A stretch of 64,000 nt of DNA, from contig NZ_LK391969.1 in assembly GCF_000939975.1 (NCBI RefSeq), forward strand, positions 1,681,953 to 1,745,952. The letters are read 5' to 3'. A program made the translations under genes and the position numbers. This document shows positions 19,358-27,646 of this stretch, in pieces (position 1 is the stretch's first letter; each line of letters starts with the position of its first letter). The notes under the pieces were generated by a model. The model saw nothing but the letters and a program-made list of their open reading frames with translations, made no database searches and had not been told where the DNA came from. This stretch comes from Pseudomonas saudimassiliensis (GTDB lineage: Bacteria; Pseudomonadota; Gammaproteobacteria; Pseudomonadales; Pseudomonadaceae).

Positions 19358-20191
19358 TCAGTGGCTGCCCTCAGCGATGAGCAGCGACAGCCATTCCAGC
19401 TTGGCCGGGTCCTGATCGACAAACTTCAGGGTCACCAGCACCCATTCGCAATCCGGCCGGTCCTCCAGCGCCGTCAGGGTATGCAGATAGCCGTTGATCC
19501 GAGCCACATTCGGATCCCCTGCCTGCTCCAGATCCAGCACCGCGCTGGCGAACACCCCGGGCAACTGCTCACTGCGCCGCACCACCAGCCGGGCATCGCG
19601 CAGGCTCAGGCTGCGGATAACGCAGGGTAACTGCTGCCCCGCTACCCGCAGCTGGGCCCGCGCTGACCGTGGCGCCACACCGGCGGATGTCGGGGCGGGG
19701 GGCTCGGCCTGGGGCGCAGCCGCCGGGCGTGCACCCAGCAGATTGGCCACGCTGTCCTGGGCATGGCCGCCACTGGGGGCGGCTGCCCGGGCCCGCAGCT
19801 GCTGCAGCTTGCCCGACCGCTGCAAGGCCTTGCGTACCTTGGAGGTCAATTGCTCGTTACTGAAGGGTTTGCCGACATAATCGCTGACCCCGGCCTGGAT
19901 CGCCTCTACCACATTGTCCCGATCGCCCCGGCTGGTCACCATGATGAAAGGCGTCTTTTCCTGGCCGGGCTGGGCACGGAACCACTGCAGCAGTTCAAGT
20001 CCGCTGAGTTCAGGCATTTCCCAGTCGCACAGAATCAGATCGAAGGAGGTCCTGGCCAGCAATTGCCGCGCCTTGTTGCCGTTCACCGCCTCTTCAATCT
20101 GCAATCCGGGAAAGTGAGTGCGCAGGGCTTTCTTGATCAGGTCACGGATGAAGGGGGCATCATCGACGACCAGGACGGATACGCTCGCCAT
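19358..20191 (-). CDS. response regulator with REC and PilZ-like domains
   Basis: A 277-residue protein. Residues 1-122 form a receiver domain (VLVVDDAPFIRDL, D56 in LILCDWEMPELSG, MVTSRGDRDN, GKPFSNEQL). A flexible proline/alanine-rich linker (about 140-175) leads to a C-terminal domain with RAQLRVAGQQLPCVIRSLSLRDARLVV, suggestive of a PilZ or PilZ-like fold that could bind c-di-GMP, though the RxxxR and D/NxSxxG motifs are not clear. It is convergent with phoR. In P. aeruginosa a regulator at this place (PA5364) is followed directly by phoU. Here the next 17.5 kb are accessory genes. Confidence 0.85.
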   Translation of the reverse strand: MASVSVLVVDDAPFIRDLIKKALRTHFPGLQIEEAVNGNKARQLLARTSFDLILCDWEMPELSGLELLQWFRAQPGQEKTPFIMVTSRGDRDNVVEAIQAGVSDYVGKPFSNEQLTSKVRKALQRSGKLQQLRARAAAPSGGHAQDSVANLLGARPAAAPQAEPPAPTSAGVAPRSARAQLRVAGQQLPCVIRSLSLRDARLVVRRSEQLPGVFASAVLDLEQAGDPNVARINGYLHTLTALEDRPDCEWVLVTLKFVDQDPAKLEWLSLLIAEGSH

Positions 20192-20284
20192 GGAGGATTC
20201 TCTCTGTCGGTAACCCGCACAGCTTACCCTAGAGTACTGGCAAATACCCAGCACGGGGCCAGGCGGTCAGTGCGTATATGAGGA

Positions 20285-20324
20285 AGGAAAGAGCTGGCGC
20301 TGGGTCGCTCGACCCAACGCCAGC
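20285..20324 (-). terminator. terminator of the iron alcohol dehydrogenase gene
   Basis: On the reverse strand, GCTGGCG-T-TGGGTCG / CGACCCA-G-CGCCAGC forms a 15-bp stem with one mismatch and a two-base loop, followed by TCTTTCC. It sits 14 bases beyond the stop codon. Confidence 0.75.
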
Positions 20325-20337
20325 GGTCACTGCCGGC

Positions 20338-21495
20338 TCAGAGCGTGCCAGTCAGCGCGTTGAGGAACAGCTGCTGGTATTCAGCGGCGGTCAGCTGGCG
20401 CGCATTGGTGCGCGCAGTGACATCCTTGATGGACATCTCGCCGATCAGTTCGGCCTTGGAATCGTCGATGCCGATCTCGGCCAGGGTATGGGGAATCTCC
20501 AACTCGGCGCGCAGCGCCAGTACCCAGTCCAGCATGCCGTTGAAATCGCCATGCGGCAGGCCCAGGTAGCGGGCCGCACGGGCCATCTCCGGCTCGATGA
20601 CCGACTGGTTGGCGCGCATGACATAGGGCATGACGATGGCATTGAGCAACCCGTGGTGCGAGTCGTAGAGTGCGCCAATGCTGTGGGATACCGCGTGGAT
20701 AGCGCCCAGACCGCGCTGGAACGCCGTGGCGCCCATGCTCGAGGCCACCAGCATTTGCAGGCGGGCATCCACATCAGCACCGTTGCGCACGGCCCGCGGC
20801 AGGTATTCCTTCACCAACCGCATGCCTTCCAGGGCGATGCCCTCGGCCATCGGATGGAAGGTCGGTGCCAGGAAGGCTTCCAGGTTGTGCGCCAGGGCGT
20901 CCATCCCGGTGGCCGCAGTCAGCTTCGGCGGCAGGCCCAGGGTCAGCTCGGGGTCCAGGATCACGATCGCCGGGGTCATCTGCGGATGGAAGATGATGCG
21001 CTTGGTGTGGTTTTCCTCATCGGTGATCACCGAGGCGTTACCCACTTCGGAGCCGGTGCCCGCGGTGGTGGGCACTGCTACTACCGGCAGCATCAGGCTG
21101 GCGTCGACGTTGGCCGGGTTGCGCGCTTCCCAGAGCGAGCAGCTCTGGCGGCCCGCCAATGCCACCGCCTTGGCCGCGTCGATGGCCGAACCACCGCCGA
21201 AGGCGATGACGCCGTCATGATTGCCGGCCCGCAGCGCAGCAATGCCATCGTTGACGTTGGTGCCGGTGGGGTTGCCCTTGATGGCGCTGAACACACCCAC
21301 TTCCAGGCCGGCCTCACGGCAGATCTGCAGTGCCTTTTCCACAATCGGCAGGGCCGCCAGGCCCGGGTCGGTAATCAGCAACGGTGCCTTCATACCCAAC
21401 TGCCCGCAGCTCTTGGCCAATTCACGGATGCGGCCGGCGCCGACACGGACCTGGGTGGGATAGCTCCAGTTGTTGCTGTAGGACGTGATTTCCAT
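20338..21495 (-). CDS. iron-containing alcohol dehydrogenase
   Basis: A 385-residue group III, NAD(P)-dependent dehydrogenase. It shows the nucleotide segment FGGGSAIDAAKAVAL, PTTAGTGSEVGNASVI, the metal-ligand region GMDALAHNLEAFLAP, and GLGAIHAVSHSIGALYDSHHGLLNAIVMP with the metal-binding histidines. Family members oxidise or reduce short alcohols, diols or hydroxyacids, and the substrate here is unknown. It is transcribed away from a cytochrome c gene, from which it is separated by 250 bases. It carries its own terminator, so it is probably monocistronic. Confidence 0.92.
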   Translation of the reverse strand: MEITSYSNNWSYPTQVRVGAGRIRELAKSCGQLGMKAPLLITDPGLAALPIVEKALQICREAGLEVGVFSAIKGNPTGTNVNDGIAALRAGNHDGVIAFGGGSAIDAAKAVALAGRQSCSLWEARNPANVDASLMLPVVAVPTTAGTGSEVGNASVITDEENHTKRIIFHPQMTPAIVILDPELTLGLPPKLTAATGMDALAHNLEAFLAPTFHPMAEGIALEGMRLVKEYLPRAVRNGADVDARLQMLVASSMGATAFQRGLGAIHAVSHSIGALYDSHHGLLNAIVMPYVMRANQSVIEPEMARAARYLGLPHGDFNGMLDWVLALRAELEIPHTLAEIGIDDSKAELIGEMSIKDVTARTNARQLTAAEYQQLFLNALTGTL

Positions 21496-21745
21496 TTACT
21501 CTCCTGAGGTGTCAGATTGAAGAAGCGACCGCCCGTCCAATCGAGGCGAATAGATCGTCTGGATACAGATCTGATTTATGTACCGCAAAATACCCAAACA
21601 CAGGCTCCGCGTCCAACCAAATCAGAGCTGCGGCATTATGTCTACTTGAAATAACCCGATCCGTGGGCCATTTTAGATACATACCTGCCGCAGACACTGA
21701 GCGCACAAGCAGGAGCTGCATCCATATTAGCCTTGAGGATATTCC

Positions 21746-22054
21746 ATGAAATTTTATCTGTTGCCCTTGGTAGCCGCAGCCGCCCTGACAGCTGCCCATT
21801 CAGCATCCGCCGCCGAAGATCTGTTCCAGAGCAAGGTATGCGTGGCCTGCCACACCGTTGATACCAAGCTGGTTGGCCCGGCCATGAAGGAAGTCGCCGC
21901 CAAGTACGCCGATCAGGCTGATGGCAAGGAACACATCATGGCCAGCATCCAGAATGGCTCCAGTGGCGTTTGGGGTCCGATCCCCATGCCGCCGAACCAG
22001 GTCACCGAAGAAGAAGCCGGCAAGCTGGCTGACTGGATCCTGTCGCTGAAATAA
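21746..22054 (+). CDS. periplasmic class I cytochrome c (c551-like)
   Basis: A 102-residue precursor. A signal peptide ([22 protein letters not shown], cut before AED) precedes an 80-residue monoheme domain with CVACH for covalent heme and histidine ligation, and [21 protein letters not shown], which supplies the axial methionine and C-terminal helix. Cytochrome c551-type proteins shuttle electrons from the bc1 complex to oxidases or denitrification enzymes. GAGG lies upstream of the start and a terminator follows, indicating a single-gene transcript. Confidence 0.93.
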   Translation: MKFYLLPLVAAAALTAAHSASAAEDLFQSKVCVACHTVDTKLVGPAMKEVAAKYADQADGKEHIMASIQNGSSGVWGPIPMPPNQVTEEEAGKLADWILSLK

Positions 22055-22078
22055 GCGCAGTCCGCAGCAAGTACCGAG

Positions 22079-22113
22079 AAGGGGCTGAGTCTGATGACTC
22101 GGCCCTTTTTGTT
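22079..22113 (+). terminator. terminator of the cytochrome c gene
   Basis: AAGGGGCTGAGTC / GACTCGGCCCTTTTT stem-loop with a TGAT loop and a T-run, 24 bases after the stop codon: a textbook intrinsic terminator. Confidence 0.9.
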
Positions 22114-22261
22114 TGCGTCGCGGTTGCTGCGCCTTCCCCTGCTCTGCCGCCTGATCGCAGCTGTTTCGAATATGTCATGACCCGATGATTTTTTGGAAAC
22201 CCTCCCCTTGTCGACATTGGATAGGATCAACTCACGATCATCAGACAAGTGGTAGATACCC

Positions 22262-23416
22262 ATGGATTTCAATTTCACAGAAGAACAAAAAGCCTTTGCC
22301 GAGTCCGTACGCCGTTTCGCGCAGCGTGAATTGGCCGATGGCGCCCTGGAACGTGCCCATGCCAGCGATTACCCCTGGGATATAGCCGCCAAGCTGGCCC
22401 ATCAGGGTCTGCTGGGTATCACCCTGAAGGAAGAAGACGGCGGTATCGGGGGCACCCTGATGGACGCGGTTATCGCCATCCAGGAACTGGCCCTGGTCTG
22501 CCCGAAGAGCGCCGACGTGGTCCAGGCCGGCAACTTCGGCGCCATCCGGACCTTCGCCGAATATGCATCCCCCGAGCTGAAAGAGCGCTTCCTGCCTGAT
22601 CTGATTGCCGGCAAGAGCCTGCTGGCGCTGGGCATGAGCGAGCCGGGTGCCGGGTCTGCGGTGACCGAGCTCAAGACCTCCGCCGTCGAGGATGGCGATG
22701 AGTTCATCATCAATGGCTCCAAGGTATTCTCCACCCACAGCCCCCACGCCAATACCTTCCTGATCTATGTCCGCTTCGGACCGGGCCTGAACGGCATCGG
22801 CTCGGTTATCGTTGAGCGCGGCACGCCGGGCTTCGAGGTCGGCCAGCCCTCACCCTTCATGAGTGGCGAAGAATGGTGCCAGCTGTATTTCACCGATTGC
22901 CGCATTCCCAAGGCTAACGTCCTGCTCGGGCCCGGCGGCTTCAAGAAGCAGATTTCCGGTTTCAACGTCGAGCGTATTGGCAACTCCTCCCGCGCGCTGG
23001 CCCTGGGTCGTCATGCCTTCAACGTCGCCCGCGAACATTGCCTGACCCGTGAACAGTTCGGCCGTCCGCTGTGCGAGTTCCAGGGTCTGCAGTGGAAGTT
23101 CGCTGAAATGGCCGTCAAACTCGAATCCGCCCAACTGCTGCTGTACCGCGCCGCGGTCAATGCCGATGGCGGCCTGCCGTCCGCGTACGAGACCAGTGTG
23201 GCCAAGATGGCATGTAACCTGGCCGGCTGGGAGGTGTCCAACGAAGCGCTGCAGGTCATGGGCGGCTACGGCTACTCCTCCGAGGCGCTGGTGGAATACT
23301 GCGTCAAACGTACCCGCGGCTGGATGATTGCCGGTGGTTCCATCGAGATCCTGAAAAACCGTATCGCCGAAGATGTGTTTGGCCGCCGGTTCGATCAGCG
23401 TCCGCCCAAAGCCTGA
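22262..23416 (+). CDS. acyl-CoA dehydrogenase
   Basis: A 384-residue FAD flavoenzyme of the acyl-CoA dehydrogenase family that introduces an alpha-beta double bond into a CoA thioester. The N-terminal helical domain (MDFNFTEEQKAFAESVRRFA), the beta-domain FAD segment (ALGMSEPGAGSAVTELKTSA, INGSKVFSTHS) and the C-terminal helical domain (RAREHCLTREQFGRPL-like, QVMGGYGYSSEALVEYCVKRTRG) are complete. First of three tightly spaced genes (14 bases to the next), it would start a beta-oxidation-like sequence. Chain length or branching preference cannot be read. Confidence 0.93.
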   Translation: MDFNFTEEQKAFAESVRRFAQRELADGALERAHASDYPWDIAAKLAHQGLLGITLKEEDGGIGGTLMDAVIAIQELALVCPKSADVVQAGNFGAIRTFAEYASPELKERFLPDLIAGKSLLALGMSEPGAGSAVTELKTSAVEDGDEFIINGSKVFSTHSPHANTFLIYVRFGPGLNGIGSVIVERGTPGFEVGQPSPFMSGEEWCQLYFTDCRIPKANVLLGPGGFKKQISGFNVERIGNSSRALALGRHAFNVAREHCLTREQFGRPLCEFQGLQWKFAEMAVKLESAQLLLYRAAVNADGGLPSAYETSVAKMACNLAGWEVSNEALQVMGGYGYSSEALVEYCVKRTRGWMIAGGSIEILKNRIAEDVFGRRFDQRPPKA

Positions 23417-23430
23417 GCGGGAGTTTCACG

Positions 23431-25518
23431 ATGAATGACATGATCGACGCCGCCATTGCCAACGCCCTGCTCAAGCCCCGGTCCATCGCCCTCGTCGGAA
23501 TCTCCGATGATGCCGCCAAGACCAACGGCCGGCCGCTGCGCTTTTTGCGCGCGGCGGGCTACCAGGGCACCATCTACAACGTCAACCCGACCCGCACCGA
23601 GGTGCAGGGCGAGCCGGCCTACCCGTCGTTGTCGGCCTTGCCGGAGGTGCCTGAGCATGCCTTCATCCTGACCAACTCGCAGTTGGCGATCGAGGCCGTG
23701 CAAGAGTGCGGCCGGCTGGGTATCCGCGTGGCCACCATCCTCGCCGGCGGCTTCTCGGAGTCCGGTCCCGAAGGGGCGGCCCGGGAGCAGCAGCTGCGGG
23801 ATATCGCCAAGCGCACCGGCGTACGCATACTCGGTCCGTCGAGCCTCGGTGTGGTCAACCTGCGGGAAAAACTGGTGCTCACCGCCAACGCCGCCTTTGC
23901 CGAGCCTGAGCTGCCGGTCGGCGGCATCTTCTGCGCGTCGCACAGCGGCAGCATGCTCGGCGCCCTGACCTCCCGCGGGCGTGCCAAAGGTGTGGGCTTC
24001 TCGGGGCTGATTTCGGTGGGCAGTGAAACCGACCTGTGCATCGGCGAGATCTGCGAAAGCACCCTGGACGACCCGAATATCACCGGCTACATGCTGTTTC
24101 TCGAATCCCTGAGCCACGCCGATGCCCTGCGCCGATTCGCCATTGGCGCCGCGCAGCGCGGCAAGCCGGTGGTGGCCTACAAGCTGGGCCGCTCGGAGGC
24201 TGCTGCCGAACTGGCGGTATCGCATACCGGCGCGCTCGCTGGCGAAGATGCGGTCGCCGAAACCTTCTTCCGCGATTGCGGCATCGCCCGGGTGGAAACC
24301 CTGGAAGGCTTCCTTGAGGCTTTGCCGCTGCTGGGCCGGCTGCCGGTCAGCAAGCTCAATACCACAGGTCGTACGCCCACCGTGGGCGTGGTGACCACCA
24401 CCGGTGGTGGCGCGGCCATGGCTGTAGACCAGTTGGGTATCCGCGGCGTTGCCGTGGTGCCGCCAAGTGCCGAGACCCTGGCGCGGATGGCCGAGCGGGG
24501 CATTAACGTGAACCCGGGTGGCATTGTCGATCTGACCCTGGCCGGTACCCGCTACGATGTAATGAAGGCCGCGCTGGAAGTCATGCTGACCGCACCGGAA
24601 TTCGACCTCGTGGTGGCGACCGTCGGCTCCTCGGCGCGCTACAATCCTGACCTGGCGGTCAAGCCGGTCATCGACTCGGCCACCTTCAGCGAGACCCCGC
24701 TGGCCTGTTTTGTGGTCCCTGAGGCGCCCCAGGCGCTGAGCCTGCTCAACGAGGCTGGCGTACCGAGCTTCCGCACTCCGGAAGCCTGCGGCGATGTCAT
24801 TGCGGCGGCCTTCGCCCGGCGTGCGCCGGGTGAGCAGGTGCAGGTCACCGCGCCCACCCAGGGTGAGCGCATGCTCAACGAGGCCGATGCCTACGCCATG
24901 ATCACCCCGCTGGGCGTGCCCCATGCGGCGTACAAGGTGCTCAACGTCAACGAGCCGGTACCCGAGTTGGGTTTCGACTACCCGGTGGTGGTCAAGGTGC
25001 TGCATGACGAAATTGCCCACAAGACCGATGTCGGCGGTGTGATCCTGCCGGTGCGTGACGCCGCGGAACTGGCCGAGGCCATGGGCCGCATCGTTGACAA
25101 CGTCGGCCAGCACCTGCCCCAGCTGACCGTTGAGCGGGTGCTGGTGCAGGCCATGGGAAAAGGGCTGGGCGAAGTACTGGTGGGCTTCCGCCGCGACAAC
25201 GATGTCGGCCCGCTGATCATGCTGGCGGCCGGCGGTATCCTCACCGAGATCTACCGTGACCGGGCAATGCGGTTGGCCCCGGTCAGCGTGGAGACCGCCC
25301 GCGAGATGGTCAGCGAGGTCAAGGCGCTGCAGGCGCTTGCCGGTTACCGCGGCCGCGCCGAGGGGGATCTGGAAGCCATCGCGCAGGCGGTCAGTAACTT
25401 CTCCCGTCTGGCATTGCAAGAGGATTGCCTGGTGCTCGAGGCAGAAATGAACCCGCTGCTGGTGAAGGCCAAGGGCGAAGGGGTAGTCGCCGTCGACGCC
25501 CTGGTCCGCATCGCCTGA
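23431..25518 (+). CDS. acyl-CoA ligase, ADP-forming (acetate--CoA ligase family)
   Basis: A 695-residue fusion of the alpha and beta modules of ADP-forming acyl-CoA synthetases. Residues about 10-130 are a CoA-binding Rossmann domain (SIALVGISDDAAKTNGRPLRF). About 150-300 form the succinyl-CoA ligase-like domain (GPSSLGVVNLRE, FCASHSGSML), with the phosphohistidine motif AVSHTGALAGEDAV. About 470-690 are an ATP-grasp domain (FDYPVVVKVLHDEIAHKTDVGGV). It would activate an organic acid to its CoA thioester for the flanking dehydrogenase and hydratase genes. Nine bases separate it from the next gene. Confidence 0.92.
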   Translation: MNDMIDAAIANALLKPRSIALVGISDDAAKTNGRPLRFLRAAGYQGTIYNVNPTRTEVQGEPAYPSLSALPEVPEHAFILTNSQLAIEAVQECGRLGIRVATILAGGFSESGPEGAAREQQLRDIAKRTGVRILGPSSLGVVNLREKLVLTANAAFAEPELPVGGIFCASHSGSMLGALTSRGRAKGVGFSGLISVGSETDLCIGEICESTLDDPNITGYMLFLESLSHADALRRFAIGAAQRGKPVVAYKLGRSEAAAELAVSHTGALAGEDAVAETFFRDCGIARVETLEGFLEALPLLGRLPVSKLNTTGRTPTVGVVTTTGGGAAMAVDQLGIRGVAVVPPSAETLARMAERGINVNPGGIVDLTLAGTRYDVMKAALEVMLTAPEFDLVVATVGSSARYNPDLAVKPVIDSATFSETPLACFVVPEAPQALSLLNEAGVPSFRTPEACGDVIAAAFARRAPGEQVQVTAPTQGERMLNEADAYAMITPLGVPHAAYKVLNVNEPVPELGFDYPVVVKVLHDEIAHKTDVGGVILPVRDAAELAEAMGRIVDNVGQHLPQLTVERVLVQAMGKGLGEVLVGFRRDNDVGPLIMLAAGGILTEIYRDRAMRLAPVSVETAREMVSEVKALQALAGYRGRAEGDLEAIAQAVSNFSRLALQEDCLVLEAEMNPLLVKAKGEGVVAVDALVRIA

Positions 25519-25527
25519 GGAACGCCC

Positions 25528-27600
25528 ATGAACCCGAGCACAAGAATCGAGCGGGACGGTGATGTAGCGCTGATCTACATCAACAACCCGCCGGTCAACG
25601 CCGGCTCCCTGGCGGTACGCCAGGGCCTGCTGGCGGCGATCAACGAGGTGGCGGGCGATCCAACGCTGATCGGCGCAGTGCTGATCGGCGATGGGCGCAT
25701 GTTCATTGCCGGCTCCGATCTCAATGAATTCGGCAAACCGCTGGAAGACCCTCAGCTGCCGGTGGTGATCGAGGCCATCGAACAGTGCCCGAAGCCCATC
25801 ATCGCGGCGCTGCATGGCGCTGCGCTGGGCGGCGGCTTCGAGCTAGCGCTGGGGTGCGACGCCCGTATCGCGGTGGAGAAAACCGTGGTCGGGCTGCCGG
25901 AGGTTACCCTCGGCATGATTCCGGGCGCCGGCGGCACCCAGCGCCTGCCCCGGCTGACCGGGATTCCCAAGGCCATTCAACTGATCTGCTCCGGCGCCCG
26001 CATCAAGGCACCGGAAGCACTGGATCTTGGGATCATCGACGCGGTGGTGGACAGCGATCTGCGCGGCACCGCCGTGGCCTTCGTTCGGCATATGAATGGC
26101 AAGCGCCGACTGCGTGACCTGGCTCTCCCGCCCGTCGAGCAGAGCTGCATCGACACGGCCAGCGCCCACGCCCTGCGCCTGGGCCGTAATCGACCCCAGG
26201 TACGGGCCGCCATCGAGGCGGTATTGATGGCGACCAGCCTGCCCATCGACCAGGCATTGGCAGCCGAACGGCAGACTTTCCAGGCGCTGCGCCTGGCGCC
26301 TGAAGCCTTTGCTCTGCGTCATCTGTTCTTTGCCGAGCGCGACTCGGCGCGGCTGCCGGAAGTCAGTACCGCGGCAGCGCAAACCATCTCCACCGTGGCC
26401 GTGATCGGCGCCGGCACCATGGGCAGCGGTATCGCCCTGGCCGCCCTGCAAGCCGGCCTGGACGTGGTCCTGCTGGAGCAGTCGGAGCAGGCTCTGGAAG
26501 CAGGTGTACAGCGCATCAGGGACTTCTATACGCAGCGCGTGGGCAAGGGCCGTATGGGCCAGAGCCGGGCGGACAGCGAACTGGCGCGGCTGACTGCGAC
26601 CACCGACTGGACCCTGATCGGCAAGGCCGGGTTGGTGATCGAGGCCGTCTTCGAGGACCTCAAGGTCAAGCAGGAGTTGCTGCGGCGCGTCGAGCCGCTG
26701 CTGGCCGAGCACGTACTGTTTGCCAGCAACACCTCCTATCTCGACCTCGATGCTATCGCCGAAGTCGCTCGCCGGCCGCAGAACGTGCTGGGACTGCATT
26801 TTTTCAGCCCGGCCAATGCCATGCGGCTGGTAGAAGTGGTACGGGGCATGTATACCGCCCCGGAAACCATCGCCAGTGGCTTTGCTTTCGCACGGCGCCT
26901 GGGCAAGCTGCCGGTCCTGGCCAATAACGCCTTCGGCTTTATCGGTAACCGCATCTACGCGGCCTATCGCCAACAGTGCGAGTACATGTTGGAAGAAGGC
27001 GCGCTGCCGGCGCAGATCGATGCAGCCCTGGAAGGCTTTGGCTTTGCGATGGGCCCCTTTGCCGTGGCGGACATGTCGGGCCTGGATATTGCGCTGCGTA
27101 TGCGCCAGGCGCGGGCCGACAGTCGCGATCCCCGGGCGCGCTATGTGGCGATCCCGGATCAGCTGTGCGCCCTGCAGCGCCTGGGGCGCAAGACCGGCGC
27201 GGGTTACTACCGCTACGACGAGCAGCTGCGACGGCACGAGGACCCAGCGGTTACCGCGCTGATCGAGCAGGCATCGCGGGACAAGGGTATCGAGCGCCAG
27301 CCGTTCACGGACCAGGCCATCGTTGATCGGGTCCTGCTGAGCATGGTCAACGAAGCCGCCCTGCTGCTGGCCGAAGGGGTAACCACCCGGGTCGGCGATG
27401 TGGATCTGGTGATGGTCAATGGCTTCGGCTTTCCGAAGTGGCAAGGCGGCCCGGCGTTCTGGGCGGCACAGCAGGATCTAGCGGAGCTGCGGCAACGCCA
27501 GGAAGCGCTGGCCAAGGTGACGGGGCCCGGATTCGTCAAGGGCGACCTGGCGCTGTTCCATCACCTGCATAACCGGCCGGTGACAGCGGCAACCGCCTGA
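25528..27600 (+). CDS. enoyl-CoA hydratase/3-hydroxyacyl-CoA dehydrogenase fusion
   Basis: A 690-residue bifunctional enzyme. The N-terminal crotonase domain (about 1-190) has the oxyanion segment ALHGAALGGGFELALGCDAR and the catalytic glutamate in LPEVTLGMIPGAGGTQRLPR. The second half starts with the NAD site VAVIGAGTMGSGIALAALQAG (from about residue 290) and contains LGLHFFSPANAMRLVEVV, with the catalytic histidine, and NAFGFIGNRI. Order and size are those of FadJ or peroxisomal multifunctional enzyme. It hydrates and oxidises the product of the acyl-CoA dehydrogenase. No thiolase is present in the cluster. Confidence 0.94.
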   Translation: MNPSTRIERDGDVALIYINNPPVNAGSLAVRQGLLAAINEVAGDPTLIGAVLIGDGRMFIAGSDLNEFGKPLEDPQLPVVIEAIEQCPKPIIAALHGAALGGGFELALGCDARIAVEKTVVGLPEVTLGMIPGAGGTQRLPRLTGIPKAIQLICSGARIKAPEALDLGIIDAVVDSDLRGTAVAFVRHMNGKRRLRDLALPPVEQSCIDTASAHALRLGRNRPQVRAAIEAVLMATSLPIDQALAAERQTFQALRLAPEAFALRHLFFAERDSARLPEVSTAAAQTISTVAVIGAGTMGSGIALAALQAGLDVVLLEQSEQALEAGVQRIRDFYTQRVGKGRMGQSRADSELARLTATTDWTLIGKAGLVIEAVFEDLKVKQELLRRVEPLLAEHVLFASNTSYLDLDAIAEVARRPQNVLGLHFFSPANAMRLVEVVRGMYTAPETIASGFAFARRLGKLPVLANNAFGFIGNRIYAAYRQQCEYMLEEGALPAQIDAALEGFGFAMGPFAVADMSGLDIALRMRQARADSRDPRARYVAIPDQLCALQRLGRKTGAGYYRYDEQLRRHEDPAVTALIEQASRDKGIERQPFTDQAIVDRVLLSMVNEAALLLAEGVTTRVGDVDLVMVNGFGFPKWQGGPAFWAAQQDLAELRQRQEALAKVTGPGFVKGDLALFHHLHNRPVTAATA

Positions 27601-27615
27601 TTCCAGTAGCGGTAA

Positions 27616-27646
27616 AACAACGCCCCGGCAGTGCCGGGGCGTTTTC
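27616..27646. terminator. bidirectional terminator between convergent genes
   Basis: A CGCCCCGGCA/TGCCGGGGCG stem flanked by A-rich sequence on the left and TTTTCTTAT on the right. It can terminate both the beta-oxidation operon and the opposing MmgE/PrpD gene. Confidence 0.9.

Noticed and set aside
23395-25815. An 806-residue reverse-strand open frame
   Set aside because: It is an antisense shadow of the acyl-CoA ligase and hydratase genes, without recognisable domains.
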